Notes under the pieces: generated by a model
Told to the model about the DNA's origin: nothing
What the model saw: only the letters and a program-made list of their open reading frames with translations
The model's database searches: none
In this document: positions 49,850-62,230 of the stretch, one piece after another
Layout: every line of letters starts with the position of its first letter
Numbering within the stretch: the first letter of the stretch is position 1
Program-made: the position numbers and the translations under genes
Assembly (NCBI RefSeq): GCF_028583425.1
Contig: NC_072791.1
Coordinates: forward strand, 45,515,368 to 45,579,367
Origin: Eublepharis macularius
Lineage: Eukaryota > Chordata > Lepidosauria > Squamata > Eublepharidae
DNA: 64,000 bases
Direction of reading: 5' to 3'

Positions 49850-50150
49850 AACCTATTTATTTATTTTTGGAATGTATCCCCACAGGATCTCATGAACACT
49901 CAAGGTGGCGTACAACAAATAATAATAATATTTAATAAATCACAATATCACAACTACCAAAAATAGGTACCAAGAGCCTAGAATATGAAAACAGCCTAAA
50001 AATAGCACATCAGCAGTAGATAAAATAGCCTCACAACTTCAGCTGCCTCACCCCATGTATGCTGCAATACAAAAGTCTTCAGTTCTGAAAGATAAAAATA
50101 GGGCTAGCCTGCTAAACTTCTTTGCAAAGAGAGTTTCATTGCTAAAAATG
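49850..50150 (-). mobile_element. LINE or SINE 3' fragment
   Basis: The end reads, on the minus strand, CACCTTGAGTGTTCATGAGA with an ATAAATAAATA tail. The adjoining AATAATAATA-rich stretch and degraded body resemble LINE 3' sequence. The family is uncertain. Confidence 0.4.
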
Positions 50151-50884
50151 TCATTGTCATCATTCTCGCTGTAAATCTGACTTCAGACGAAGACAATTTT
50201 GGAATGAGGCCCCATCCAAAGATCTTCAGGGGTGGGGAGTCTCACATGGGCTAATGGTGCAGGCACTTATTGCTTGTGAAACCATGGCAAAATGCATCAC
50301 ATGCCCCTCCCAGGCCTTTTGAATGCTCCACCACTTCAAAAAGGCTTTTTGTATTTTGCCCTACTCCAAAACCACACAAGCGAAGCTGTACTTTCTCTCA
50401 TAAGCATTAAGTATCAGATCCTTGACACAGCCACACTGTTTGTCCACAAGAGTTTCCTGCAGTATGTTAGGTACATTGTGACTCAATGAAGACTCCCAGG
50501 TTTGTACAGGTGCATATGAGTGCTTAAGGTGTAGTGATGGTTACATTTTAAATGGGAAACACTAGTGTACGTGCACGAACAATTACTGTGTGAAGTGGCC
50601 CTCCAGACTCTAGCCGCTCTGAACTGCAAATTCCCTACTCTCAGGCTGCTACTAGTTTTGCTTCCATCCCTGAGGATCCACAGTAGTTTCCAATCTTAAA
50701 CCTATGGCCATTCAAGATTCATTTTAAAAAGAATGTGAATGAACTTGTCCTACCCAATAACTATACAGCATCAGAAAGGTCCAAAGCATTCATTCACCCC
50801 TAGAGTTGCCTGTGGATGATGGTCAGATAGACCACAAAGTTGATACTGCTGTAAGTTTTATGTATGAGGGAGGAGATAAAGCAC

Positions 50885-51085
50885 ATCTATCTATTTTTAT
50901 CCTACCCTTCCTCCAAGGGAGGCATGCATAACTCTCCTCCCCACAGCCCTTTAAGGAAAGTTAGGCTGAGAGACAGAGAGTGACTGGCCTAAGGCCACCT
51001 AGTGAGGTTCATAGCTGAGTGGTGATTTGAACATGGGCCTTCCAGGTGCTAATGCAACAGCTAAAGCACGCTGGCTCTCTACATT
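50885..51085 (-). mobile_element. tRNA-like SINE, reverse orientation
   Basis: TAAGGCCACCTAGTGAGGTT, GTGGTGATTTGAACATGGGC and GCTAAAGCACGCTGGCTCTC are the antisense of body, B box and head. Confidence 0.75.
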
Positions 51086-51089
51086 TGTA

Positions 51090-54000
51090 GTTACGGTTTT
51101 TGTGTCATTGAAGCTTAGGAAACGGTGGTCTCATTGTGGTTTTTGAGAAGCAAAACGTTACTGTATTGTGCTGTTTCCCTGATGGAATTGTTTTCTGAGA
51201 AACTACTAGTAGTCCAGCCCAGTTGGCAGCAGTCACCTGGGGCACCATGATGGGTAAGACAACTGCTATGGGCAATAGATGCCATAGTCACAGAAACAAA
51301 GTCCCAATATTGAGTTTAGTGATTGTCCTACATCTGGCTTAAAGTTTGGCAGGGTAAATGGCAGAAAGTCAAATGGTCAAAGGGGGTGCAGGGTGGCAGA
51401 AAGGGGTAGGATAAGCCTTCCTACTTACCTCTGTTTACCTCTGCCCACATATAGATGGGTCTTGCAGAGCTCAGCTAGGCTCAGAGTTCCTGAGACCAGC
51501 AGGGAGATGGGGGTGGAGAGCCTTCAAGGATAGCAGCCTTAGGTTTGGGAAGGGGCCTCCGTGTGAACTAGCAAATGCTAGCTCTTTCCTAGTGAAAAGA
51601 ACTGGGATTTTCCTCCTTAAGTGGACTTCCAGTCTCCAGTGGAGTGAACTAGGGACCTGTAGTTTTCCTTCTGAATTTAGTGTTAAATGCCTTTAGTACT
51701 AGAGCATCCCTCTGGAGTGCACCAGCAGAAGCCACCTTGAGGTCACAGACACTGCAACAAATTGGACCTGGGCCCTTTTCACACTGCTTACCTTCAGTCG
51801 CAATGAGCCGGAACATGGCGCAAAAAATGCAGACGATCGCGTTTTCTCGCACGAGATTTGCGCGATGACTCCACCAAGGCCCTACAACCACTTGCCAGCT
51901 CCCCACCTTTAGAACTTCTCATCCATAGTAGTGTCCGCAACATACACAGCTCTACAGAGCAACAGTTATTGTGACAAATGATGGCTTAGCAAAGTATGGG
52001 CCTGTTCAGCAGCACAGTTCTCTCTGTCCTGCTGCAAAAATAAGGAGTTTAATTTACTGAGATTCCAAGCACTCTGCAGGTCTATGGTTTGCTCAAGATT
52101 TTTTCCACCAGGAGCAAGTATGTTTCCCCAATTCACTGACGTTCCAGGTTTTTAAAAAAATCAGATAGGGGAAGGAGTTTTTGGTCCTTTATCATCCTAA
52201 AGAGGAACTGCTCAAGTCTTCGGCATGTTTCTTCTTCACAAATAAGATCCCTACACCCCCAAAATAACTCCCCATAGCATCTGGTGCTTCCTGCCCAAAG
52301 AGGAAGCTGAGGCCCCTGATACATTCAACCAGAAGGGCACCCTGTCTACCATCCAAGGGGATTTCACTGTTGATAATTCTCCTGGAAATTCCCCTCATCC
52401 CCTCCTGCTGCCCCAGTAGTCTGGCTGACTCAGTGTGATTTGCAGAAAAAATAGCTTTGCGATGTCTGCAAAGCACCTTCAAGCCCAAGTTCTCCCCTTA
52501 CTTTCAGTGGCATTGGTAACTTGAAGTGGGGCTCCAAGGTCTCTTTGTAGCCCTCCAACAGCAAAACATCCTTTTGCATTTCACACCCATCTGCCTGCCA
52601 TGATCACTAATTCTTGTCCTGCTCTAGGTTACATAGATGTACCTGTGATATGCCTGTGATATCTGAAAGGCCTCCTATTAGCTTCAGCTTCATCTTTGGC
52701 CTCAAGCCAAGCAATATTCCTCAGGATTGTGAGCTTGCATCAAATGCATCCCAAGCACATAGGCAAACTAAGATGATGCCTCTGAAACAGTGGAGAATCT
52801 GTTGGTGGCTTGCAGCCCTTGTGGGCACCTATGGGTACATGCAACAAGGGCAGGAGTGCTTTTGGATTCTCATCCAGAGAGCCATCTCTTGGATGGGAAA
52901 AGGGCACTAATTCATGCCCCTGCCCTGAAACCTCCACAGATTTGCAGATGGGCTTGCAAAGGATAGCAGCTCTCCCAATTATTTTTTGCCATCAGAAGAG
53001 GCTAGGCAGGGATGCATCCAGGGTTTGCCCTTTCTGTCTTAAATTAATGCAGTTTACCCTCCCGCTGCACAAATCTGTAGTGCGTGTAAGTGTGTCTGGG
53101 ACGTATTTCTAAGCAATAGCTAATGGTCCAACAAGGGGGGATGAGAGTGATCTGACTGCCAACACTCAGTAGAGATGCCAGGTTCAGATCCTTGAGAGAG
53201 CTCTTATCCTTTTAAGGGTTGGCTAGGCTCGAATAAACCATAGGTCAGTGTTGCCATTAAACACACACATTTTTTTGGCCCATAGAGCCAAAGCATTTAT
53301 TGCCTGTCACGTGGCCTTCAGACACCTGTCTGGAGAGGCTTTAGGCTAGGACACCATACTGACAATAACTGAGATGCATTTTCTCAGTTTTCTCTTTCTT
53401 CTCAATGTCCTTTGGTTTTAAGTGCATATATATTATAGTAGTTTGGTGAGTCTGGCTCTCCTTACGGAACTTCAGAATGGAGAAGTACCCCATCTGGTCT
53501 AAGTCACACTTATTGTGGTTTGGATGAGACACCAAATGCTGGAGAAGTCTCACTTTAGAAAAGATATTAATACTGCTTCTCTCCATGTGCCACCCTGGTT
53601 TTCTGTGCCTTCCTCATATGCCCTGGGGGAGGGATGACTTCCTGCACTCATTCAGTGCTTCCCATTCTTACCTTTTGCACACTAATTTCTTTTGAGCATG
53701 AACACAGTCTGCTGACTTATCAGTATTCATCAAATAACTTCTTCTTTTCCTACAGGAATATTTTAAATAACTGAACATCCAGATTGCCACATCCTCCTGT
53801 TTGTGGAAAACCAGCTAGTAGAACCCCCAGCCCAAGTCTACAGCATTAGGAGTCTTCCAGATGCAATACGTTAAATATGTAGATCTGTTCTGATTTTGAA
53901 AGCATAAGATGTTATTCTCCTCCCTTTGTCTATACAAAGTACAAGTCATTGAAAGGGAATATTAATAAGCATCTTCGGAGATACCCCATGATTGGTGGGT

Positions 54001-54395
54001 GCAATACAGAATGTAGCCCTTCATCACTATCTGTCATATAGTCTGTCTTTGGTATCTGATGTTGAAGTGTCTATATGTGATTATTTATATCCTGCAGGTG
54101 ATTTCTGTTAGATCTCTACAATTCTAATATAATTTATTTGTGAGTTTCATTGAACTCATTTTGGACTTCCAAATATATCCATGGGGAATGGGCAATGGAC
54201 TGTACGGATTGTAATGGCCAAACTATGGCTTGGATCCAATGGAACATTTCCACCCACAGAGCACAACTTTCTCGCCTTCCCCTTGCTATGGTAGACTCAA
54301 ATGCTGTTCCCAAGAACAGCATTTTGGAGGGCATTTGGGATGCACTAGAAGGGAGGAGATGAATCAGACATGCTCTGTTGGATCCAAGCCTGTGT
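51090..54395. other. Intergenic DNA, mostly unique
   Basis: No recognised repeat or gene. Short GC-richer pieces lie at 51760-51880 and 52100-52400. Confidence 0.5.
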
Positions 54396-54399
54396 CTGT

Positions 54400-54473
54400 C
54401 CGGCAGTGCAACCCTAAGTAAAGTAGCCCATTGACTTCAATGGACTTAAAACTGATTTGAATTGCACTGTACA
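54400..54473. repeat. GTGCAATCCT-type palindromic MITE
   Basis: AGTGCAACCCTAAGTAAAGT and GATTTGAATTGCACTGTA are the inverted ends, with CCATTGACTTCAATGG at the centre as a perfect palindrome. Confidence 0.75.
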
Positions 54474-54854
54474 TCACTTTCTCTGAAACAGAGTAGAATG
54501 CACTAATGAATTCAGATTAATGAAACTATCCATTGTAATTGAAGGGTGTCCTTACATGATATTTGTGTGTGGGGGGGGGGGAATCCAGTAAACCTAGAAT
54601 GCGTACAGTTGAAGTTATTATAGGTAAGTGATGGGGAAAGTGAGTTTTGCTGTGGTGGCTAATGTTGGATGTTAGAAAGAGCAGCAACTGCAACTTGGGA
54701 CATAGTTCAATCAATCTGTACATTTCTAAAGAAACAGGTTTTTGCAATGATATAATAAATCTCCAGTGCTCTTTTCTCTGTCAGTTTTCTGTGTGAGAGA
54801 TGGAACTGATGATTTATGATAGCCTGCCAAGGCTGCCCCAGTCTTCCCATGGAC

Positions 54855-55062
54855 ACGCCTTAAGGCAGACAGGGAGACCCAAGTTTGAATCCCTTCTCTG
54901 CTATGGAAGCCTGCTTGGTGACCTTAGGCCAGTCGCACACTTTCAGCCTAACCTTCCTCACAGAGTTGTTGTGATAATAAAATGAAGAAGTGGAAAAATT
55001 TGTAAGCCATTTTGGGGTCCCCATTTTGCAAAAATGTGGGGTATAAATGAAGTACATAAATG
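54855..55062 (+). mobile_element. Sauria-type tRNA-derived SINE (head partly lost)
   Basis: AAGTTTGAATCCCTTCTCTG (B box), TGACCTTAGGCCAGTCGCAC, ACAGAGTTGTTGTGATAATA and a GGTATAAATGAAGTACATAA tail are present. Confidence 0.85.
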
Positions 55063-55149
55063 AACCCTAAGATCCCAATATTAATGAAAAGATATTCAAA
55101 TTGCATTTCATACTTATTCCAGACTTAATCACTTGAGGTTGATAAGCAA

Positions 55150-55235
55150 AATTTGAGTCCAGTAGCACCCCCTGGACCCAATTCTTGCTCTTCTACTACA
55201 TACCAACATGTCTACCCACCTGAAACTCACTTGAG
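55150..55235 (+). mobile_element. Short foldback repeat remnant
   Basis: TTTGAGTCCAGTAGCACC is joined almost directly to CTGGACCCAATTCTTGCTCT and TCTACTACATACCAACATGT. The two ends of the family remain with the middle deleted. Confidence 0.6.
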
Positions 55236-55239
55236 GTTA

Positions 55240-56590
55240 AAATTATTTGGATTCTCAGACTGCTCAGCAAGCCTATCTAAATTGTGATGTTTCTATCAGC
55301 TGGGTGTTTGGGATCTGAACTTGCTAAAGAATTTTTCATGTCTAGTAAAATATCCTTTCAGATAGAAGCACAACTGTAACCTTACTCTTTTTAACACCAC
55401 TGCTGCTGGCATGTCCAAAAGGAACATAAGACTCTGTGCTCTGCTCCCTCCATCATCCAACCCCACACCAGAAATTTTACAAATTGTCCAAGAGGGCTGC
55501 ATGATATTGGCATCAATACAGCTAATAGGATGGGAAAGAATTGTGTAACTTCAGGAGTCTGTCCCATTAGGAAATGAGAAATTATTAGAGTCTATGGGTT
55601 GATTTCCTACTTCATGATTGGAGGGTTTCCTGAACAGTCTCAAACAAAACTTTCCTGCTTTTTCCAGTAGTAAATGGGAGATTTCTCCAGTTGCCCCTGT
55701 AATACATCAAAGTACAACAGGCGTTTCTATGGAAAGATCTGAGAAGAGCAGCAACTTGAGGTCAAGGGCTTTTCTTTATGCAGTTTTTCCATCGGTTCTG
55801 GCCCTATACTGCTTTATCTTGAGTTCCCCATACATTTTTTTTTGTTGTCACTTCAAGTTTTTTGCTGGTTCTTTTCAGACTACTTTTACCCAAATCTTTT
55901 TCTGGAGATGCCAATTTAGATTATTTAAAGCATGTACAGAACAAAGTAAACCAACTCCACGACTGTAAAAATGCACAGGGAGAGGAAAAGTGCAGAACCA
56001 TATCCAAATAGATTCCAATGCTTGAGGATTGACTGCTAAGAAAACCAGGAATAAATTGACAGGTGTGGGCCTTTGACAGGCCTCAACTATGCCAGCTCCT
56101 GACATTAAACCAGTGATTTTTAAAAAACTGCTAATGTCAAGTCAGATCTCCTGCCTAAAGAGGGTATCTGCTGCATTCTTAACAAATACATAAATTGAAG
56201 GCCTGTACAGCTTATCTATATCCACCATTTTTCTTTAGTGGCATGAGAGCTGGTTCACAAACATCTCTAGCACATATGTTTGTCTACAGGCAGGAGTGAG
56301 CCTCAGATTTGGATTGCTGCCCCCCCCATCACTTATAACCTATGAATGAATTTCTAAGAGAGTAAGCAAAGTAATCTGTACACTGCAAAAAGCAGTGCAA
56401 AGATCATGGCTGGGCATTTAGTTGCACAGGTCTCTGTTTATATTGAAGGACCTATACTTGGTAAGGGTGAGAGCATGAGCACAGGGTCTGTTCACCTCAT
56501 GTCTCATCTATAATCCGCGTCCTTAGACCATGAGAGAACTGATCCTGAGCTGCTACAGAAATCTGCAAGATATACAAAAAAACTTACTAG
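55240..56590. other. Intergenic DNA, nothing recognised
   Basis: One short frame (55618-55968) has no known domain. Confidence 0.5.
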
Positions 56591-56591
56591 A

Positions 56592-56815
56592 CAGGTGGCA
56601 TTGCATAATGGATAGTGTGTTGGATTAGAATATAGGGAGGCCTAGGTTTGAATTCTCAGTTCTGCCATGGAAGCTTGATGGGTGACCTTGGGCCTATCAC
56701 AAATTCTCAGCATGGACGACTTCACAGTTGTGAGAAAATCGAGAACAATGTTCTCAACTGCTTTGAGTCTGAACTGAGAAAAGTGGGATACAAATAAATC
56801 CGAAATAAATGTATG
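56592..56815 (+). mobile_element. Sauria-type tRNA-derived SINE
   Basis: GTGGCATTGCATAATGGATA, AGGTTTGAATTCTC, TGACCTTGGGCCTATCACAA and a GGGATACAAATAAATC tail are present. The middle has a short deletion. Confidence 0.85.
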
Positions 56816-56819
56816 CAAA

Positions 56820-57890
56820 GTTTCAGTTTTATTTTCTGAATTATAGTTTGACTTGGTTTTAAACACACAAGCTACATGTACAAAATGAGAGGATACCATG
56901 TGCAAGATAAAAATGATGCAGTGTTGCACATTAAAAACAGATGAAGGATAAGCATCAGTGATGGTGCATATTTTACCAGTCTTCTGAAGGAAAGCCCATA
57001 AAATCAGATACTAATCAAGAACAGTAGTTCCTGTCCTCATACTGTGGCATGCCTTTCCTGTATTTTCTTCTGCCTGCTGCAATAAGCAGCACTTCAATTT
57101 TGCTTTACTGGTGGTATGGCAGGAGTGTGGCAACTGCTAATGTTAAGAATGAGAATACAACCATAAAATGAGCAAAACTGTGAACGATCTCAGCCACAGG
57201 CACCAATCAGTCATCTTTTGGCTGCAAAAACCAATGTTAGGGTGGAAACTTCACAATATGAAACTTTGCTGACCATCTTGCAAAGAGACTTTAATCCAGA
57301 ATACACCAGTGTTTATATATACGAACATAAGAATAGCTATACTGCTCAAAACAGCCACTGCATAGCCCAGTGATTTCACAAACTAATTTTAGGATTATTA
57401 TCGAGAAAGGTAGCCATAATAGGCTGCACTGATACTTAGCTGAATACTGTGCTCTCATCGTGCCATAGCAATCATTCGCACTACATAGGAAAATCCAGGT
57501 GCAACTAGCTCTATACTGCAAGAACAACTGAATATGTGAATGCAGCTTTAGACTGATTAAACAGAAGTTCAGTATCGCCTTAAATAAATTAAATTCTGGA
57601 ATATTTGTTTTAGTCTTTAATATGCCCCTGGATCTTTTTATTTTTAGGATTTCAGTCTTACTCGTTTATTTAAACGCACGGCTAACAGTTTTACTATGGT
57701 GTAGTGACCCTAAACACTTGAAATCCTTCACTAACACTGCTTTCAACTACAGCGCATTAGCAGTTACAAATTGGGTTACAACCAGAGGTTGCCCCACTTC
57801 TCCGTCACGGTTTTAGAAAGAGCTATTTGCGGGGGTGGCGAGAATATCTCAGATTATTTTCCTAATTCTCGTCAGGTCTGAGGCCTGGCA
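56820..57890. other. TMED10 upstream flank
   Basis: AT-rich and unique up to the CpG island edge at about 57890. Confidence 0.5.
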
Positions 57891-57899
57891 CCCCAAACA

Positions 57900-58720
57900 A
57901 GCACGCGGCAAATGTCTCGATTTCCACAGTCTTCCCCGCCCCACTTGAGAGACCCTACAGTATGGAGGCGGCTGGGAGAAGGATCCCCTGGCAGCCCGCC
58001 CAGAGGCCTCAAGCCTCCCTCCCTTTCTCACGCAAGTCGCGGCGGGTCACGTGGCGCGGGCCGGGGCGGAGACAGAAACCCGGCCTGCGTCGGTTTCTCG
58101 GACCAGCCGCCATGCTGTCGCTCTCTGAGCCCGGCGGCCGCCCCCATCCCAGGCCGGCCTTCGTCCCGCTCCTGCCTCTCTTCCTTCTCCTGCTGCTGCT
58201 ACCGCAGCCCGCGCGGCCCATCTCCTTCCAGCTGCCGGGCAAGGCCCGCAAATGCTTGCGGGAGGAAATCCACCGGGACACGCTGGTCACCGGCGAGTAC
58301 GAGGTGGCCCCGCCGCCGGGGTCGGCCACCGGCCCGTCTGCCGATCTCAAGGTGCAAGGCGGCGAGCGGTGTGGGGGGCTGGGAGGGAAGCGGTGGCAGG
58401 ACTTGAGGGGGGTATCGAGGCGGGAGGAGGGCGCGCCTTTTCCCGGGGGCGAGGCGGGGAGAGCCTGTTGTTCTCGCCGTTCCCCCGCCGCCGGTGGGCG
58501 TGGAGCCGTCTGCGGAGGCGGTGCGTGGGCCTCCTCCGCCGTTGGTTTGGCTTTCCCGGCTCTTCCGCTCCTCGGGACACGTCAGCCCTGCTTGCATCTC
58601 CTGATAAGGCCGAAAGACGGAAGGAGGAAATAGGCCCGGCCCTCGCCCATGTCTGTGTGTTCGCGGGGATCGAGCGCGCCGCGGAGTGACGCCAGGCGCC
58701 CACTCGCGCGGCTTTTCCTT
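57900..58720 (+). promoter_or_regulatory. TMED10: TMED10 CpG-island promoter
   Basis: A dense CpG-rich block surrounds the TMED10 start and extends into intron 1. No clear TATA box is seen, as is usual for housekeeping promoters. The transcription start cannot be fixed from sequence alone. Confidence 0.75.
58112..58351 (+). CDS. TMED10: TMED10 (p24 family cargo receptor), coding exon 1 only
   Basis: TMED10 (p24delta1, Tmp21) is a single-pass membrane protein that cycles between ER and Golgi and selects cargo such as GPI-anchored proteins into COPI and COPII vesicles. This exon encodes 80 residues: an N-terminal leucine-rich signal peptide ([19 protein letters not shown], about 18-37), then [20 protein letters not shown] and TLVTGEYEV, the start of the GOLD domain. 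The mammalian counterpart reads [25 protein letters not shown]. The ATG has a GCCGCC Kozak context. The exon is taken to end at GATCTCAAG before GTGCAA, a weak donor. Later exons (ITDSAGHILYSKED-like sequence) do not appear before 64000, so the gene continues outside. The remainder of the window is its first intron. Confidence 0.93.
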
Positions 58721-59034
58721 CTCTCCTTGAGCGCAACGGGCTGCCTCCCCTTCTCGCTCCTGCTGTCAGCTCTTCTCCCGCATTTGGCTGTCCTGATTCT
58801 TTTCTTCCCTGCCCGTTTTGTCCGCCACACGATGCCTTTGCTTCCGCCACTCTATAGAATCTTTAACACGTGGGCAGAGAAACGGAGGCAGTGGCCTGCG
58901 AGTGTCAACTCGGATAAAAGAGAATAGAAATCCATTCACACGAAAGAAAGCAGCTGAGAAGTTGCTTGATGAGAAATGGTGTTGAGCATTTATGCCGCCC
59001 TTTTAGTGCTCCATGCGTGTTATTTTATTGCCAC

Positions 59035-59195
59035 GATTATAATATTAATATGGGTTAGTGTTATCATCATACTGAGGATGAGGTGTAGAGAGGGAGTGAT
59101 TTGCCCAAGGCCACTGTACACATTCAGAGGCTAGATGTGCCCCAAGAGCTTCCTGCTTTATATGGGGGGGGGGGCGCTCTACCTTACACTCTTCA
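59035..59195 (+). mobile_element. MIR-like fragment in TMED10 intron 1
   Basis: GAGGATGAGGTGTAGAGAGG, GAGTGATTTGCCCAAGGCCA and GCGCTCTACCTTACAC follow the MIR order. A G run at 59164-59173 lies near its end. Confidence 0.55.
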
Positions 59196-59317
59196 TGTGA
59201 CAGAGAGATAATAGTACAAAGACCGGGCCATCAGTTTTATTATTCTGGGACAGGGTCCTGTGCTCTTGTATGTAAGGGTGAAACATTTTGTTGCAAAGAA
59301 CCAGAGGTGCTGCTGCT

Positions 59318-59460
59318 TAAAATAGCAGGATTTGAGTCCAGGGGCACCCTAGAGACCATCAAGATTTTCAAGATACAAGCTTTTGAGAGTCAGATCTACC
59401 TTCAGTTGCCTCTAAAGTGCCAGTGGACTTGAATCCAATGCAGCTACCTACCTGAAACTA
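59318..59460 (+). mobile_element. Short foldback repeat copy in TMED10 intron 1
   Basis: GATTTGAGTCCAGGGGCACC and GTGCCAGTGGACTTGAATCC are inverted ends of the family at 6083. The centre has CTTTTGAGAGTCAGATCTAC. Confidence 0.65.
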
Positions 59461-59642
59461 ACTCCATGTTGAGTTCTCATCCCACCTGTAACATCTAGTT
59501 CAATTTCCATGTGATATATTGTCAATATGTTGTATGTTCCCAAGCCAGAAACTAGTAATGTGAAATGGAAGGAAAATTCTGGATACATATTGAGGGAGGG
59601 GAGACTAAAATGAGGTCACTGTTTTAAACAGATCCCAGTATT

Positions 59643-59853
59643 GGTTGTTGTGGGTTTTCCGGGCTGTATTGCCGTGGTCTTGGCATTGTAGTTCCTGACA
59701 TTTCGCCAGCAGCTGTGGCTGGCATCTTCAGAGGTGTAGCACCAAAAGACAGAGATCTCTCAGTGTCACAGTGTGGAAAAGATGTAGGTCACAACACACA
59801 CAACAACCACAACAACCATCGTTCTCCGGCCGTGAAAGCCTTCGACAATACAT
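59643..59853 (-). mobile_element. Penelope-like element fragment in TMED10 intron 1
   Basis: AGATCCCAGTATT flanks it (59630-59642 and 59854-59866). The minus strand carries the same order of blocks as the 38.1-kb copy: GTCGAAGGCTTTCACGGCCG, a GGTG-CTA-CACC hairpin, CTGAAGA (59725-59731), a 6-bp stem and GAAA (59701-59704). Confidence 0.82.
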
Positions 59854-60349
59854 AGATCCCAGTATTCTTTGTGATGTATTTCTTTGCCATTTTAATTTTT
59901 AAAAATTAAATTTGATCTCTGCCTTTGTTTGAGGCAGCATACAACAAAAAGGACCCAATAAAATACACTAATAATTATTGTGTAAAAGCCAAAACTATTA
60001 CCCTGGTAAAAGTGTGAAATTTCGATTCAAACATTACTAGTTCAGATGCACCTCATTTTATGATTGCAGCTGCTTTTCACAAATTGGAAATTTGTGATAT
60101 TCTGAATTCAGAATTTCAGCCAAAATTTTAAGGAATAATGTGGCTTTGCATAACCAAAGAATGACATTTTCACATCTCCTTTGAAATACCATTCCAAAAG
60201 ATGGGTGCCATGACCCAACAGCACTGAGGATTTTATAAAGGCCAGATATACTAAGATAATTGCTGAGTGGCCTAAGATGGTGAATTATATATATGGAGAA
60301 GGGGTACTTCAGCTAATGAATGGGGCAAGGATTTTGCAACCATTTAGGT

Positions 60350-60540
60350 CATTTATAACCCACCTTTCCCCTCAATGGGGACTCAAGGCGGTTTCTCCTC
60401 TCTATTTTATCCCCACAATAACCCTGTTAGGTGGGTTAGGCTGATGGTGTGTGACAGGCTCAGGGTCACTCAGCATAGTGGGGATTTGAACTTAGTTCTC
60501 CCAGACCCTGGTCCAACATCATAACCTCTACCTTAGGGCC
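60350..60540 (-). mobile_element. tRNA-like SINE, reverse orientation, in TMED10 intron 1
   Basis: TTTATAACCCACCTTTCCCC, AACCCTGTTAGGTGGGTTAG, GGGGATTTGAACTTAG and TCCAACATCATAACCTCTAC are the antisense of the SINE. Confidence 0.75.
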
Positions 60541-60611
60541 TTGCCAGATGACACCACCTAGATTTTTTTTACAGTTGATATGATAGTGTTGGAAGATCTT
60601 TGACAAGAGCT

Positions 60612-60700
60612 GTAATCCTAAATATACTTGCTTGGGGATTAGTCCCATTGAAGTGGTGGGATTTGCTCCCACGTAAGCATCTGTAGGATTCGGATGGAAG
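60612..60700. repeat. GTGCAATCCT-type palindromic MITE
   Basis: TGTAATCCTAAATATACTTG, TTAGTCCCATTGAAGTGGTG and CGTAAGCATCTGTAGGATTC are present. It sits in TMED10 intron 1. Confidence 0.65.
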
Positions 60701-62070
60701 TCTCATTGAATGCTGAGTGGCTTATATTCAAATAAGCATGCTTAGAATTGATCAGAAAGCCGTGTAGATCAGGAGCATGTATGAAGCCCGCCTTTACATA
60801 GGCATTAATTGTGGTAGGATGAAATGCTGGGGTTGTGGATTTACATAGGCAGCAGAATGTGATGAAGATTGCATTGTGTGTGTAACAAAGTATGGAAGGA
60901 CAGAAGTTGAGGGTTAAATCGACAAGCGTGGGTCTGTCTGAAAGGATGATGTGGCAGTTTAGAGGTTTAAAAGTAAGGCAACTTCCTTGCATGTGATATT
61001 CTTTTTGTTGGTAGTGGTTTAGGTTAGGTGAGCAGGGGCAGTAGGTACATTGGCTTTGAAAGTGTAATTTGACAACATGGGAAGGATCAGAACTATTATG
61101 TCAATACTGGATTTTGTAGAAAATACAATAAGCATACTTAATATTTTTTCACAAGCTGGTGTAGCCCTTCTCAGTGGGCTGTATGCTTTGCAACTCACTC
61201 ATCCTTTCAGTAATTTTGTAAGGAAGGTGAATGTAATGATTTCAAGAAATGGGTGCATGTGTCTTTAAATGTTTGGTGAGATAGGTGAAGAGTGGGGGTG
61301 AAAGAGAGATGAGTGAGTGATATGATTGGTGGATGACAGAGTGGGCGGAGTGAAGGCAGTTTTCAGTTACTGAGGGAGAGAAAAAGATTCAGTTAGGGTA
61401 AGAGAGGCGAGCTGTGTGCAGCCTGAGTGTGTTCATGTATTTGTGAGGGAAAGGCAACCTGAGTGGAATCCTGAACTGAGTGTGTCTGTGAGACTGTATA
61501 TATTCATTCTGTTTGAAGCAGGCAAACTGAGTGTGCGCCTGAGAGAGAAAGAATTGAGAGTGAAAAGAAAACAGGCTAGCTGTGTGCTGTCTGAGGAGTT
61601 CTCTGTGAGAGAAATATAGAGCCTAGAGAAAGAGGCTAACTGTGTGTGAAGCCTTACAAGAGATCTGTGTGAATGAGTTTGGATGAAGCAACTAGAAGAA
61701 CTAAGAATGAATTTTATGTAACCAATACGCTTCTTAAAAAAAATAAACTTTGTTTTGTTATATCCCAGAGTTATCTCCCATTCCTATCCTCAGGGCCACA
61801 TAGAACCACGAAGGAGCCTGACGCTCAAACACGTTACAAAAGGGAAAATTTAAATAAAACATTTTGGAATAATATATTCCTGGTGGCAGCAAACTACCCA
61901 GAGGGTGTAAGGGGGAGATTTAAAGCAAAATCCACCCTAAAGAAAATACAGGTCATAACAGTGAAGTTTATACAATAAAAATAAAATAAATAAAATAAGT
62001 TTAGAGATAATGATGTTTGATGCTCTTGAAGGGCTTCTTGGCTGAAAAGGTATTCCAGATGGGCAACCTA
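60700..62070 (+). other. TMED10 intron 1, with a possible degraded LTR-like piece
   Basis: 61320-61980 is rich in GTGTGTGAGAGA-like wording and has a TATA-like stretch and an AATAAA near 61741. This could be an old LTR remnant, but no clear ends or flanking duplication are visible. Confidence 0.3.
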
Positions 62071-62074
62071 GTTA

Positions 62075-62230
62075 ATCTGTAGCAGCAAAATAAAACAAAA
62101 GTCCAAGTGGCACCTTAAAGTCCAACAAAATTTATTCCAACATAAACTTTCATGAGTCAGAGTTCACCTTATCAGTTCATGAAGTGTACATACAGAATCA
62201 AATGGGAAATTGTTAAATCAGTATTCATCA
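62075..62230 (+). mobile_element. Foldback/Penelope-like repeat, left part
   Basis: AAAGTCCAAGTGGCACCTTA, TTATTCCAACATAAACTTTC and ATGAGTCAGAGTTCACCTTA form the left arm of the family at 17030. A matching right arm lies at 63280-63362, so 62075-63362 may be one element interrupted by the large microsatellite. Confidence 0.55.

Noticed and set aside
61320-61980. Possible second LTR
   Set aside because: Only loose TATA-like and AATAAA motifs; no ends and no flanking duplication could be found.
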